This document shows positions 11,500-22,764 of a DNA stretch of 37,861 nucleotides, in pieces. The notes below the pieces were generated by a model that worked only from the letters and a program-made list of their open reading frames with translations, did not search any database and was not told the DNA's origin. The DNA is from Tulasnella sp. 424 (lineage: Eukaryota; Basidiomycota; Agaricomycetes; Cantharellales; Tulasnellaceae): positions 1 to 37,861 of the forward strand of contig WSUB01000270.1 of NCBI GenBank assembly GCA_019633425.1, read 5' to 3'. Made by a program: the position numbers and the translations under genes. How positions within the stretch are numbered: the first letter of the stretch is position 1; every line of letters starts with the position of its first letter.

Positions 11500-12091
11500 A
11501 GTGTAAACTCTATGGACGGTGAGAGGGCATGTATGTACCTAATCCGGCCGCGTTGTAAGGTGCGGCCCCAATACCCGGGCGAACGCATTGGCTCAAGCTG
11601 TTGGCCACTAGGCCCCTAAACGCATCGTGTGGCGATTCGGAAGACGGATTCATCCAGAGTCGTCTTCGGGTGCTCAGTTATTTTGAGGCACTATTCTGCT
11701 CTTTAGGACCTCTACAGCTTGAAAAAAGAAACAGAAAAAGACGTAAGCCAGAGGTTTGCAGTGGGACGACCATTTTCGACATACGAACGCGCGATCCAAG
11801 GCGGAATAGAGCAAAATTTGGACTGTTGGAAATCGCCTCTAGGTAGAAGGTACGCGGCTTCTTTCGTTTCGGGTTTTCGAGGGGAAGCCTGGGAGGAGTT
11901 AGAGGGAGTGTTCGAGTTGCACGGCCGAACTTATCTATTACCGTGTTGGGAACGAAGTGGCGCGTCGACAAGCAGAGTGCAAACAAAGTCGCAGCCACTG
12001 CGTCATCCACGCTTTGTGCCAGGTTTGGTCGTATACAACGGTATTTTTTGGTCGAACCGCATCGCTGAACCTCGATTAAGATATATATGTA
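11500..12091. other. Intergenic region upstream of F-box gene 1
   Basis: No gene supported. It should contain the promoter and possibly a short 5' exon of the F-box gene. A donor-like GTACAT (minus strand, 11533-11538) pairs with the acceptor near 11481, but no in-phase ATG exon is found. The region ends at an inverted-repeat element that starts at 12092. Confidence 0.4.
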
Positions 12092-12364
12092 CTGTACTAT
12101 TTCTCCCGTAGGCTCGTGGGGGTCGGAGCGTTACCAAAACTTGCGTAAGTTCGCTGGGGCGTGACCGAGCCCCGAATTAGGCTCGACGTGAGGGGCTTCG
12201 GCGGCACCTAGCCTGCCAATTATGGTAAGTCCGAAGCTTCGGAGACGGTCACCCAAGGCCAGAGCGTGATAGGCCTGGACAAGGAAACGTGACGCGGGAC
12301 AAAGCCTGCGATTAGGCTCGGTTCGGTGGCTAGCGTGACCGAGCCGACGGTCGAAATAGTACAG
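12092..12364. mobile_element. 273-bp MITE-like element with TA target duplication
   Basis: The left end CTGTACTATTTC (12092-12103) and right end GAAATAGTACAG (12353-12364) are perfect inverted repeats of 12 bp. Similarity continues inward (CCCGTAGGCTCG against CGAGCCGACGG). TA dinucleotides at 12090-12091 and 12365-12366 flank it directly, as expected for Tc1/mariner-type insertion. There is no coding capacity, so it would be non-autonomous. The same 12-bp end followed by G occurs at 37787, next to TA. Confidence 0.75.
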
Positions 12365-12665
12365 TATACGTATCTTTCCAACTTGGGTCCTGTTGATCAT
12401 ACCCACGCCTGACCCGCGTGTCCGTCCCGACCTACAAATTTCAATAATATGATAAAACCCACTTCGAAGTTTGATAATCGATATACTTCTAATACTTTTA
12501 TTGTTAAGGGAAGCAGCCGTGCACTAATGTAATGTTTCGTCTTGGTGAAGCTTTCTTTCCGGTCAACGCGAAGAACAGTCGAGAATCGCATTTCCTTCAA
12601 TAATCATCCCATAACCTGAGTGTTCTTAGAAGTTAGAGCTAGAATTCGTTCGCAGAGCGTTAAAC
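12365..12665. other. Intergenic spacer downstream of F-box gene 2
   Basis: About 300 bp of AT-rich sequence between the inverted-repeat element and the stop codon of the second F-box gene (minus strand). It probably contains that gene's 3' UTR; no gene is seen. Confidence 0.4.
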
Positions 12666-14460
12666 TTACGTATGCTTGCTCCCGATTGGCGTCGCATCAG
12701 AATGCAGCCATCTCACCGTCTCAATCATGCCAAACTCTCTTAAACTCTCTTCAAAATGCTCTCCCGTATTCTTCCCTCTACCCAGAAGTGTTAGGCGCAA
12801 AGGGAGATGACTACGGCAATTCCTACACTTGCTGAGTTTGGCCATTGCGTCTATGATTCGACCACCAATCCAACCGCGGCCGGAGATGGTGAGGGTTTCG
12901 AGTGTCCCCAAGGCATCTAGCTCCGTCATTCTCCGAAGCACACCATATGCGTTGAATGGAAGGGGTCCATGGAGCGAGCCGATCCACAGGTCGACGACCG
13001 TGCAGTTCCCAACTATCTTGGACAAAGCTTGAACCCCACCGAGCCCCCAATCTCCACCAATGAGTAGTTTCACCATTGGCCCGCTCGGATGACTTCCTTC
13101 GAATATTCTTTGTAGAAACCGAATCGAGTCATCGATTGCAATACCCTCAAAATAGAGGTCGAGGGGCACGGCACTCTCTTCACCTACGCCCGTTTTGCAC
13201 CGGACTTGGAGGATATCTTCCCGCGTTATTTCGATGAGCCCCTTGGGATGATTTGCTAATGTCGTTTGAAGAAACGAGCGGTATGGCGATAAAGTTGAGA
13301 GTAGAAACGTCGTGGCGTCTTCGTATTCACCGAGCTCCACTTGCAGGTGAAACCTCTGACAATTTGGTGCCCTGAATGCATCTATGACCGGTGTTGCATG
13401 GGCTACGCACGTGTCGTTGATGGTAAGTGCCTTGAGCCGAGTCATCTCGAGGGCCGCCTCGGGATCCGGGTGGATGTCTGTAGTATAATCGTTCTTGATG
13501 AGCTCGAGAGAAGTTAGGTCTGGACTTGCAGCAAGAATTTCGACGAGGTGGCTGATTTTCAGCTCGCGGCAGAAGCCAAGCTCGAGCGAGATCAGGCCCC
13601 GAAGAACGGGAGACTCCCAAGGTAATTCACAACTCCACGCTTTTACGTCCTCCAGTCGCTTGGCTTGCCCGCTGAGAAGGCTGAAGTTCTGGTTCGTCGA
13701 AGCGTCCGAGGCAGAGAGCCCCTCGATCCGGAGCCGGCGCAGTCGTGGTGCTGGGGAAGACAAGAGATGAAGGGTTTCGTCCCATTCGTCCCATTCGTCC
13801 CATTCGTCCCAGTCGCGCAGCTTCATATCGAGCGTCTCACAACGATCGATATAATGTCCTAGTTGAAGTAGGACCTGGAAACAATTGCTGTTCATGGTGG
13901 ACCCGCAGTAGATATGCAAAGGGTAGGTTCCTCCCATCTTCTCCAACGCTGTGTTGACTCGACTCCAGCCATGACCAACCGCAACGACCACAGCGAGGGA
14001 AGGTGTCGCTTCGATCGTGTCTCGCCAGCGCCGACATGCGAGCCGGAGTTTGTCCAAGTCGAATACATAATCCGGTCCTTCTTCTGGGAGAGGTAACGAG
14101 AGTTGGAGGATGTGTACGAAAAGTTCGATCGGAAGTCGATGTAGGCTGACGAAGTCGTTCCGTTCCCCTCTGGCAGACTGCACTTCACAGTCGATGGTTT
14201 CCGAGACCTCCTGACGGAGTCCCTCGATACGGTCGAGGTACTCGTCGAATCGGGATATCGTGCTTTCTGTGGTGGTACCGGTGGTTAGTATCACGGACGT
14301 TTTTTCCTGGAATTGTGGTCTGCCGTTTTCGCCATTCGCACTTACCTGGAGTGCGCTGTTCACCCATTGAGCCGAGAGATTCACTACGGAGGTTCTGTCT
14401 CATAAAGTCTGAAATGAATCGGAGTAGTTGCTCCTTGGAGTCGATTGATAGCGCGTTCAT
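12666..14460 (-). CDS. F-box/LRR-like protein, paralogue 2
   Basis: Two exons, 14346-14460 and 12666-14266 (minus strand), give 571 residues. The short first exon (MNALSIDSKEQLLRF...) is followed by a helical segment (RFDEYLDRIEGLRQEVSETI) and the F-box starting at LHRLPIELFVHILQ. The rest is irregular LRR-like sequence (LRGLISLELGFCRELKISHL) resembling the neighbour at 9913. Residues near 200 contain a DEW tripeptide repeat encoded by a 9-bp minisatellite. It is likely an SCF adaptor; the substrate is unknown. The gene ends 300 bp from an inverted-repeat element and starts 130 bp from the RPN7 stop codon on the same strand. Confidence 0.85.
13777..13815. repeat. 9-bp minisatellite inside F-box gene 2
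   Basis: Four tandem units of TCGTCCCAT/TCGTCCCAG on the plus strand encode a (DEW)n tract on the minus strand. In-frame unit gain or loss would change the protein length by three residues at a time. Confidence 0.9.
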
Positions 14461-14590
14461 TATCAGGGCGACGGAATGATGATGGTGGAAGGTGGTAAGC
14501 GGCAAGGGCGGCCCGACTCGCCCGGTTCTCTCGAGGCACGTGCACCAAGCGCACATAATACGAAGTGTCTATTCCTACAAAAATGCGCGT

Positions 14591-16045
14591 CTAATACAGC
14601 ACCTTGCTCAACTTCTGCACGCTATTCAAGAGAAGATCCCCCTGTCGAACAACCGTCTCGTACTGAGCGTTCTTGGAGGAAGGCCGATTCGTCTCAACGA
14701 TGCCATGAACTTTATCGATGGTGCAGTTCAGTCGCCCTGATGAGATGAACTTTTGCAAGTCCCTAAACGCGAAGGAGCTTTCATCAGTAAACAAAGTCGG
14801 GTCGGTACAGTGGCCAGATAAGCGCACTTGTCAACAAAATCGACTCCGACGCCGAACGCGGTGCTCATGCTCTGCAGTGTCAAGCTCCTGTACGACTCCA
14901 GTAGCTGGGCATAGGCCAGAATCCTCATTTCACGAACGTAATAGCGGGCGTGAGGAGAGAGTATCCGGGAAGGTATAAGGTAAGTTTGCTCGAGAGCGGC
15001 TGCAAGCGACAACGGGCCTCAGCGGGTCAGCCATAGGCAACAACCTGAAAAATACGGTACCTAATGAAACAAAGAACTTGGCGTAGTCGCAGTTGTACAA
15101 GGACTTGGTAAAGTCGGAGAGAGCTGGGATTTCAGGAAGAACCTGATTGACCTCGGGAGAAGAAATAATCTGCGGGGATAACGTGAGCGGACGCGACGAC
15201 GGGAGGAAACGAGTGCCCATGCGCACCTTCTTCTTGAGATCTGGTCGTTTTAGGACCAGGGTACCAGCAATGACGGTGAGGGTGACGAAATCGTTGTAGT
15301 CGAGGAGTTCGGATGCAGTAAAGGTCGGAAGCGCGTCGACGAACAAGGCTGCAGCGCGATCGAATTGTCGGACCGAGAGTAGATGGAGCCCAGAGTACAC
15401 CTTGAGCCTGTTTCGACGGTCCCAATCACCACCCTCTTCAACAAGCCTAAAAGGAATATCAGTCAGAGTCCCGCAAGTATTCGAATGGTACGCACGCCTC
15501 CGCCTTCTTCATAAACGTTCTAATGATCTCCTGGTCGGCGAAGAAGAACCCGATCCTGACGAGGGTAAGGACGATGTCGATTCGGGCTCCTAAGCCGGGA
15601 GTTTTCTCCAAAGCGAGCTTTTGCGCCTCTACTGCCTTGTCTTTATCTCCAATCTTGGTCAGGTAGTTTGCCCTGGCCCTCAGAGCATCTGAGATTTCTG
15701 ATTCGCCCTCGGTGTCGTACGCTGACGCGAGTGCCGCATCCAACGTCTCGAGAGTCTTGGTGTTGGCCTCCTTTAGCTTGCTCAAAGCATCTTCAGTGAG
15801 TAGCGGAGGCTTTAAAGGCGGTAATGTCGAGTAATATGGTGCCATTTCTAAGGATGGAGGGTCAGTAATTGATGTCGTTTGACGCGCTCTCGTTGCAGCT
15901 ACGACTGACCATCCTCCTCAATCCTGTTGACGAGTGCAGAGCGTGCCTCATTGTGAAGGCGAGAGAGCCTTGGGTTCGATAGAACGAAGTAACTTTGAGG
16001 GGCTTTGCCGTTTGGGATTGGGAGTGGTGCGTCTTCGTTGGACAT
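14591..16045 (-). CDS. RPN7: 26S proteasome lid subunit Rpn7 (PSMD6)
   Basis: Exons (minus strand) 15910-16045, 15496-15847, 15227-15446, 15061-15169, 14828-14999 and 14591-14762 give 386 residues, the usual size for the family. Diagnostic stretches are [51 protein letters not shown] and the PCI-domain end [21 protein letters not shown], then [14 protein letters not shown] and [16 protein letters not shown]. Rpn7 is a PCI-domain scaffold of the 19S lid, in contact with Rpn3 and Rpn6, in nucleus and cytoplasm. All splice sites are GT-AG and the frame is intact. It is transcribed divergently from RPN6 with 117 bp between start codons, so the two lid subunits share a promoter. Confidence 0.95.
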
Positions 16046-16162
16046 TGGGTCGCAGAGGAGGAGGGGTCAAGTTGAAGGGAACGCGCGTCTCGTCGAAATT
16101 TCCCAGTCCAGATTCAGACCCGAACGCGTAACCCGCACATCCCTCCGCAACCTCTTTCACCC
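16046..16162. promoter_or_regulatory. Bidirectional RPN7/RPN6 promoter
   Basis: Only 117 bp separate the ATG of RPN7 (16045, minus) from the ATG of RPN6 (16163, plus), so both 5' UTRs and the core promoter must lie here. The sequence contains the palindrome ACGCGT at 16124-16129 and a nearby ACGCGCGT. I do not see the yeast Rpn4 PACE element (GGTGGCAAA) on either strand. Co-regulation of the two subunits is inferred from the layout. Confidence 0.75.
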
Positions 16163-17921
16163 ATGTCGGCCATCTCCCAGGCAAACTCGCTGCTAGAATC
16201 CGATCCAGCACAAGCAGAGCAGATTTACAAGAGCGTCTTGACGGCTAACGACAGTGAGCGCGAGAGACATCGTTTACATGAACGAAGCGCTTACGCAAGG
16301 CTCATTTACCTCGAAGGCGATGATCGCGACCAAGAGACTGCACTCGTGAAGCTCGGCCAGATATACGCGAACCAGAAGGATGCGGAGAAGCTGGCAGAAG
16401 TCGTTCGCTCGTCTCGAGCATTCATGTCGTCAACAGCGAAAGCCAAGACCGCTAAACTAAGTGGGCGACGCCAATCTGTCCCAATGCATCCGTTCACTGA
16501 CAAGGAGCCTTTGCAGTCAGGACGCTCATCGACTTCTTCTCATCTATCCCCGGATCTGAATCCACTCAGAAACAAGTTCTGGAGGATAATATCGCCTGGG
16601 CTCGGCAGGAGAAGCGTATATTCTTGAAGCAGAGCTTGGAGACGAGATTGGTCGCCCTGCACCTCGAGACTCAGTCCTACCGTCCCGCGCTCACCCTTAT
16701 CGATGGTCTGCTTAAAGAGTTGAAGAGGCTTGATGATAAACTTATATTGACCGAGGTGCATCTTCTGGAGAGCCGCGTCTATCGGGGGATTGGCAACTTC
16801 CCCAAGTCCAAGGTGAGTTGAACCACTTTCTGCGGTGGTGGTGTGGCGCCTCACGCTGATAGTTACCTCCAGGCAGCCCTAACTTCCGCTCGCACTGCCG
16901 CTAATTCAATCTACTGCCCACCTTATCTTCAAGCTCAACTCGACCTTCAGAGCGGAATTCTTCACGCTGAAGATAAAGACTACAAGACTGGGTAAGGAAG
17001 CGTTCACGAACCGTTTTACCATTTTTTGTTTCTAATTCTCCCATAGGTACTCTTACTTCTTTGAGGTCTTTGAAAATCTCTCCACCAACGACGATCCCAA
17101 GGCTCTGATAGCGCTCAAGTACATGCTTCTGTGCAAGATCATGCTGAATTTGGTGAGGGCAGCTGCATTTTGTGTGAACCATGCGGTGCTAACCGAAAAC
17201 GGTACCGGCCAGCCCGAAGACGTCACTTCTCTTCTGCAGATTAAGCTCGCGGCACGATACGTACAGCTTCGAGAGGTCGACTCTATGCGCGCTGTCGCTC
17301 GTGCACACCAGAACCGTAACCTGGCCGAGTTTGAACAGGCGCTGAAAGACTACCGGGAAGGTACGAGGAACCTGCGGAGTGGCCTGGCTGGCTATATCTC
17401 ACCTGTTCTCGTTTGTAACAGAGCTTTCCACCGACCCAACAATCCGAACACATCTTGCCGCCTTGTACGATACCCTCCTTGAGCAAAATCTCCTCCGAAT
17501 TGTCGAACCGTACAGTGTCGTCGATATCGACCATGTCGCGGAAGTTGTTGGACAGGGAAGGGCTCAGGTGGAAGCCAAGTACGTGGTGAAGCCAAAATAC
17601 GGCCCGGGCGATCGTTTGGCTGACGCTATGTTCTAGGCTCTCTCAGATGATTCTCGACAAGATACTTTCGGGAGTCTTAGACCAGGGTCGAGGTTGCCTC
17701 ATTATCTTTGACCCTCAGGAGGAAGACGTACGTCGGTGGCTGGGTCACGAGGATAAACCCTCTCTAACTTACCGGCGTAGGCATTATACGGCGATGCTAT
17801 CAAGACCATTGAACAAGTCGGTAAAGTTGTGGATTCATTATACGCGAAAGTGAGATTGCCCCGTCTCCTTCCAATGAGAACGCTGCTGATCGACCTGTTG
17901 TAGACCGTCCGGATAGCATAG
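16163..17921 (+). CDS. RPN6: 26S proteasome lid subunit Rpn6 (PSMD11)
   Basis: Exons 16163-16253, 16317-16460, 16517-16812, 16873-16991, 17047-17152, 17213-17360, 17422-17578, 17637-17727, 17781-17849 and 17904-17921 give 412 residues, close to the family norm. Diagnostic stretches are [87 protein letters not shown] and the PCI segment [19 protein letters not shown] then [12 protein letters not shown]. Rpn6 clamps the lid to the 20S/19S interface. Intron 1 (63 nt) is in frame and stop-free, but its pyrimidine-rich acceptor and the family alignment support removal. The last intron (17850-17903) is optional: read-through would give a different 3' end. This is the only intact copy; two broken fragments lie downstream. 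Confidence 0.95.
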
Positions 17922-18330
17922 TCCTTATTATACAACCCTGCCCTCTATGTTAAATACAAGCGAACTTGCATTTCGGTCGGATGCGTAATTGTGATATTAG
18001 CGATTGTAAGGTTAGGTTCCCCGACCACACCAATACTTCGTGCGCAGCCTTTACGGCGGCGACTCGAGCTCGGGTTCCTATAATACCTTCACCAGCCCCC
18101 GTTATTCACATTAGCCGGCACCTAAGTGTCACAAGTTCCCTGTGCGCGCATCACCAACGATGATCACCGCTCAAGGAAATAATACTATACATCTCATAGA
18201 GTTGTTCTACAAAGCTGAAGTAGAGATGAAAGCCTAGAAATATAATGAACGTTTGTGGGAGATCCTCCGGGATATAGTGACATACGACTGCCTCCTTCTC
18301 GAGCCCACCTCGTCAGCTCGAGCCAGGAAT
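17922..18330. repeat. RPN6 3' flank, duplicated at the window end
   Basis: The sequence following the RPN6 stop codon (AAATACAAGCGAACTTGC..., then GGTTAGGTTCCCCGACC) reappears at about 37345-37750 with high identity. This shows that the third RPN6 fragment was copied together with its downstream flank. No gene is seen here. Confidence 0.8.
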
Positions 18331-19123
18331 ATCCGGTGTCTTACGTCTCCGATTATTCCTCAGAGGATCAGTCGTCCTGGTCGCGGCAGTTTTAGTAGAC
18401 CTAGACTCGGAAACGAGCGCCATTCCATGACCTCCAGCAGTGACAAGTCGCGGGCATGGTAGTAGGGTCGATTGATCACGTGGTGCTACGCCATACTGTG
18501 CGCGTTGGTCTCTCGGGCTTGAGTTGACGGCCCAGCGCCTTGCCGACTTCCAGTTCTCGCTTCCTCATAACGAGGTTCCCATGCAGGTAGCTTTCTCGGC
18601 CGCTTTGCCCTTCCCTCTTGAATCCCCTCCATAGCCTCGGGAGTTCTCTCCACCCAATTTCTCGCGGATTTCGTGTGCCACAAAGTTCTGCTGCCACTCT
18701 CGCGATTTCACCTCGAAGTCCATCGGTGTTAAACCTTGATGGTCCTCTAGATACACAGCTTGCGGGAGGACGACGATTCGTGGACTCTTTACCTCGTGGC
18801 GCGGGACCGTCACGGTGTGCGATGTCAACTTGGCGACGAGACCTCGACTTCATCGTACAAGGAACATTCTATGGAAGCTAAAATTTGAAAACGCTCAGCC
18901 ACAGGAGCAATTGAGTGTGCCCGGGGTTAGCCTTGCGAAGAAGGGATGCAAGCTGTCACATGAGGTGGAGAGTCATTTTATTCCCCTGACTTGCACGATC
19001 GATCCACTACACACTCCCCCTTAAACACTCCCAGCTTCCCCCCCTCCCTTCACGTCCCTACTAAGCCCATCCAGAAACGGCGACTCCTATCGTCACCTAC
19101 CATCTTCCCACTAAATATCTTAT
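18331..19123. repeat. Pre-kinase flank, copy 1
   Basis: Upstream region of the first kinase-TPR gene, repeated with substitutions before kinase 2 (about 22765-24042) and partly before kinase 3 (about 30011-30510). Shared landmarks include ATCCGGTGTC(T/G)TACGTCTCC at its left edge, GATTGATCACGTGGTGCTACG (18472 on), and GTGCCCGGGGTTAGCCTTGCG (18918 on). It must hold the kinase promoter. Frames on either strand are short and not conserved between copies. Confidence 0.75.
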
Positions 19124-21846
19124 ATGCAGAAAGACGACAATCGAGATGCCGGGCCTTCCGCCTTGCCCGGTTCACAGTCCGATTCAGACGACAATACCCC
19201 CTCCGGTGCTTTCCCGCCGAGCGCTAGGCTGGTATGTCCTTCCCAAGCCTCAAGGAGAAGTTCAATAACTCACCAGAACTGCTTTTCCTCAGAGGGAGAA
19301 ACTCAACAAGCTGGCGAATCAGCGAATTGATCTCTCCTTTATCCAATTCGTCAACGGCGCCCACGAGTTCGAGGGAGGTTATGCAACGGTTTCACGAGCC
19401 CTTTTGGTGTCTCCCTCCAGTGGTCAAGACATAACGAGCCAATCTAATCCGACCGAAACGGATGGTCTCGACTTACCTGGCCCTGCCGGAGCAGCGTCTC
19501 GGCCGCAAAAGGTCGGTGCTCCTCTGCCTTTCTTGCCATTGACAGTGACGATGGGCGGCTCATTGATACAACCTTACAGGATGTAGCAGTGAAGAAAATG
19601 AATCTGTCAGATGGCCCAGCGCGGATATTAGGGGTAAGAAGACTCTGACCAATCACGTAGTGGTTTCAGCGCTAACGCCTTTCGATTCAGTTGGCTCTCA
19701 GGGAAGCTGAATTCTTGGTCGGACTTTCTCACGATAACGTCGTTGAGCTCGAAGGATTCGTCGAGGACTTGTCCAAGGATGTAGTCTGGCTGGTCTTTCC
19801 CTGGGCGGAGAACGGAAACTTGAAGAGCTTTATCGCGTCAGCAGAATGGGAGATCCCCGAACGAATCTGGCTGGTACGATCAAACTGCATTTCTTCGACT
19901 TACCTCTGACTTTGCATTCCAGATTGATGACGTGGTTAGAGGTATCGAATACCTCCATAGCCGACAACCCCCCATCCGCCACGGCGACCTCAAATCTGTA
20001 CGTTCTGAGAGCATTTTATTGAACCACCGGCAAACATCGCTCTGAATTTTCAGATAAACATACTGGTCAACTCCAAGTATCGCGCGGTAATTACCGACTT
20101 TGGATCCGCTCGCCGTCAAACAACCGAGGATCCAGACGGGGAGACAAACCATGCCGAAAACAAACCGCCACCGGCCCTGTCGCTTGAACCGGCATTCTGC
20201 GGTGCGACCAATACCATGACCTTAACACTGAAGAAGGATACTTTCACTCTTCGTTGGGCTGCTCCGGAGCTGTTGCAAATGAAAGCCATCCTTGCGAGCG
20301 ATATCTGGGCGTTGGGATGTGTTGTGTACGAGGTAAATCTCAGGTTCTCTCTTATGATCATGGTCGAGTCTCAACTATGAGCTCCGAAATAGGTGATGAC
20401 CAACTCGATTCCATTTGAAGACGTCAACGTGGCCAACATCGTCGTAATACGGATCATTACAGGAGTTCTCCCATCCATCACAGACGACGCTCGCATGGCA
20501 TTGATCAAGGCACTGTGTTCCCTCGCAGTTGCGTGCTGGAGCCAGGACCCCCGGAAACGACCGACTGCGGAGGATTGCCGAAAATCAATCAATTGGATGG
20601 TGAGTCACGCTGATATGGCGTCAATTACAGGCAATTGACCAAAGTTTGATAGCCTATGATTAGGCCAAATCCGATACGGACCGCAGATGCAGTGGCTTCT
20701 ACAGCTCGCTCTCCAGCGCTTCTGATGCAATTGGGACATATGTACATGGGGCAGGTTGACTACATGAACGCGACGGATTGCTACACCAAAGCCTTGGGTA
20801 GCTACAGAGAAGCCGGCGACAGCATAGGAAAGGCGAGAGCGCTGGCCGAGCTGGCGCAGGTGCATCGGCTTCGAAACGAGTACAGCCAAGCCATTACACT
20901 ATACTCCGAAGCCCTCCAAATCCGCACCGACATCGGCGACGGGGAAGGGAGAGCCTCCATTCTTTGGAGTCTCGCTGAGGCGCATCGGACTCAGAACGAG
21001 TACAGCCAGGCCATCGCATTCTACTCCGAGGCCCTCCAAATCCACACCGAGATCGGCGACAAGCACGGGAGAGCCGACGCTCTTTGGGGTCTCGCTACGG
21101 TGCATCGGCTTCAAAGCGAATACAGCCAGGCCGAGAAATTCTTCTCCGAGGTCTTGCAAATCCGCACCGACATTGGGGACAGATTCGGGAGAGCCAAGGA
21201 TCTTTGGAGTCTCGCTGAGGTGTATCAAGCTCGAAACGAGTACGACAAGGCCACCACATTCTACACCGAGGCCCTTCAAATCAGCACCGATATCGGCGAC
21301 AGGCGGGATAGAGCTCGCGCTCTTTGGGGTCTCGGTGAGGTGCATCGGTTTCGAAAGGAGTACAGCCAGGCCACAACGTTCTACTCCGAGGCCCTTGAAA
21401 CCTTCACGGATATTGGCGACAGGCATTGGAGAGCCTACGCGCTGCACGGCCTCGCTGCGGTGCATTCGGCTCGAAACGAGTACAGCCAGGCCCTTCTACT
21501 CTTCTCCGAGGCCCTCCAAATCTACACCGACATTGGCGCCAAGTTTGGGAGAGCCTTGACTTTGCGGAGTCTTGCCGGCGTGCATCAGTCTCAAGAGGAG
21601 TATAGCGAAGCCGCCACTCTCTTTTCAGAGGCTCTAGAAATCTGTACCAATATCGGGGACCGAGAAGGCAGAGCTCACTCTCTCCTGGGCCTTGGCGATG
21701 TGCATCGCGATCAGGGCAACTACGGGGACGCAAATGGCCTTTATACAGAGGCTGCAGAGATCTTCGGACAAATCGGAGATGCTCAGAATGCCGCTTACGC
21801 TTCCGACCAAGCTGCTGAAATTTCAATGCGAGGAGAAGCTACGTGA
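19124..21846 (+). CDS. TKL kinase fused to nine TPRs, copy 1
   Basis: Exons 19124-19231, 19293-19544, 19580-19633, 19691-19873, 19923-19997, 20054-20332, 20393-20599 and 20653-21846 give 783 residues. The kinase domain has a Gly-rich loop around GGYATVS (64-70), the beta-3 lysine in DVAVKKM (121-127), the catalytic loop HGDLKSIN (219-226; HGD in place of HRD), DFG at 239-241, APE at 294-296, and SDIWALG. A 50-residue Ser/Pro-rich insert sits between the Gly loop and beta-3, and the activation segment (239-296) is 58 residues, about twice the usual length. Residues 412-775 are nine 40-residue TPRs of the pattern LWGLAEVHRxRxEYSQAxxFYSEALQIxTDIGDRxxRA. No signal peptide or membrane segment, so probably a cytosolic Ser/Thr kinase. 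TPRs would bind a partner or multimerise. Substrates are unknown. Confidence 0.9.
20725..21800 (+). repeat. 120-bp tandem repeat array encoding TPRs (copy 1)
   Basis: Nine 120-bp units in register with the reading frame. Neighbouring units are highly similar at DNA level (recurring GAGTACAGCCAGGCC and TACTCCGAGGCCCT). The same nine-unit array occurs in copies 2 and 3. High DNA identity invites recombination within and between copies. Confidence 0.9.
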
Positions 21847-22764
21847 CAGGTCCTGGGGGCATCCGAGCTTCAGGGAGGTCGATATTGATTCGAGACAGAA
21901 GTCCAAGTCCCGTACGTGGCCCCGAATTTCATTCTCATACGGTGTGTTGACCTAACGGCCCACTCTCCGTCTCCATCATCTTTATCCCACCGGTTGATAG
22001 AAGTAATCCAGAATGCTCGATCCCAGCTCCCTTTCATTATGTCGTGAACGTCACATATATTCTAATCGTTCGATACAGTGACACAAATGATTCTGAATAA
22101 CGAGAGCAGGAGGCTGATTCTATGGCAGCACCGTCGCAAATTCCTTGATCTGGAAAATGAGTCTCATCGTCAACAACTCTCTACCCCTACTCCCCTCTTT
22201 AAGCAACTTAATGTGTTTGTCCTATCCCTTTGCGGTCTTGCCTGCGTTCAACTTGTGGCGGATTCAACTCGTTTCCTTTAAATGGCCTAAAGCGCTTAGC
22301 TCGGCTTTCCCTCCTTTCCCTCCACCGAATTCCCATCTGCGAGCACCTTCCCGCCCATCCATTTTCTCCCGAATATGAGGTTTAGTCGTTGAAGCGTCCT
22401 CGACTATCCATTGATCCTGAGAATTGAGCGAAGGTGGGAAGGGAGAGCTGTGCTTTGCGCGATGCCTATAATGCTACAAGTCAAATAGGAGCGAGAGCAT
22501 CGCACGTACCTCCAAACTAGGCGCTCGTGAATCCAAAGGTCGATCACGTGCTGACAGGCAGATTCACGAATATTGTCGTCGAGAATACATTTGGTTCCTT
22601 TGCTGGAGGGAATTTTCTAGCTATCTAGATCCTGAAATTGTTGGATGCAGTCTTTATGAGTTGTCTGACTTGCGTTCGAGGTTGTGATGACTGAAGTCGC
22701 CGTAGCGACGGCCAACAAATAATCAGGGCAAAAGTACGCCGACCATCACCCTCACCCTGGGTAC
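21847..22764. repeat. Post-kinase flank, copy 1
   Basis: The 3' region of kinase 1 is repeated after kinase 2 (26852-27270) and kinase 3 (33239-34960). Landmarks are GTGACACAAATGATTC near 22078 (also 33471), GATCACGTGCTGACAGGCAG (22542 on; also 27152) and CATCACCCTCACCCT near 22743. At about 22765 it joins directly to the pre-kinase flank of copy 2. The Mau2-like/RPN6 cassette found after copies 2 and 3 is therefore absent here. Confidence 0.75.

Noticed and set aside
11678..12111. Overlapping frames of 110 and 130 codons on opposite strands between the F-box genes
   Set aside because: No family resemblance or plausible splice extension, and the plus-strand one runs into the inverted-repeat element.
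17580..17640. RPN6 exon 7 reading on without a splice after EAK
   Set aside because: Read-through gives a frame ending soon after with no family match, while splicing restores [17 protein letters not shown] of Rpn6.
18476..18853. Open frame of 125 codons on the minus strand in the pre-kinase flank
   Set aside because: The homologous flank before kinase 2 does not keep the frame open, which argues against coding.
20899..21465. Long open frames on the strand opposite the TPR arrays, also at 25904-26350 and 32288-32734
   Set aside because: They mirror the 120-bp repeat codon pattern of the sense TPR frame, have no splice-supported start, and recur only because the sense repeats recur.
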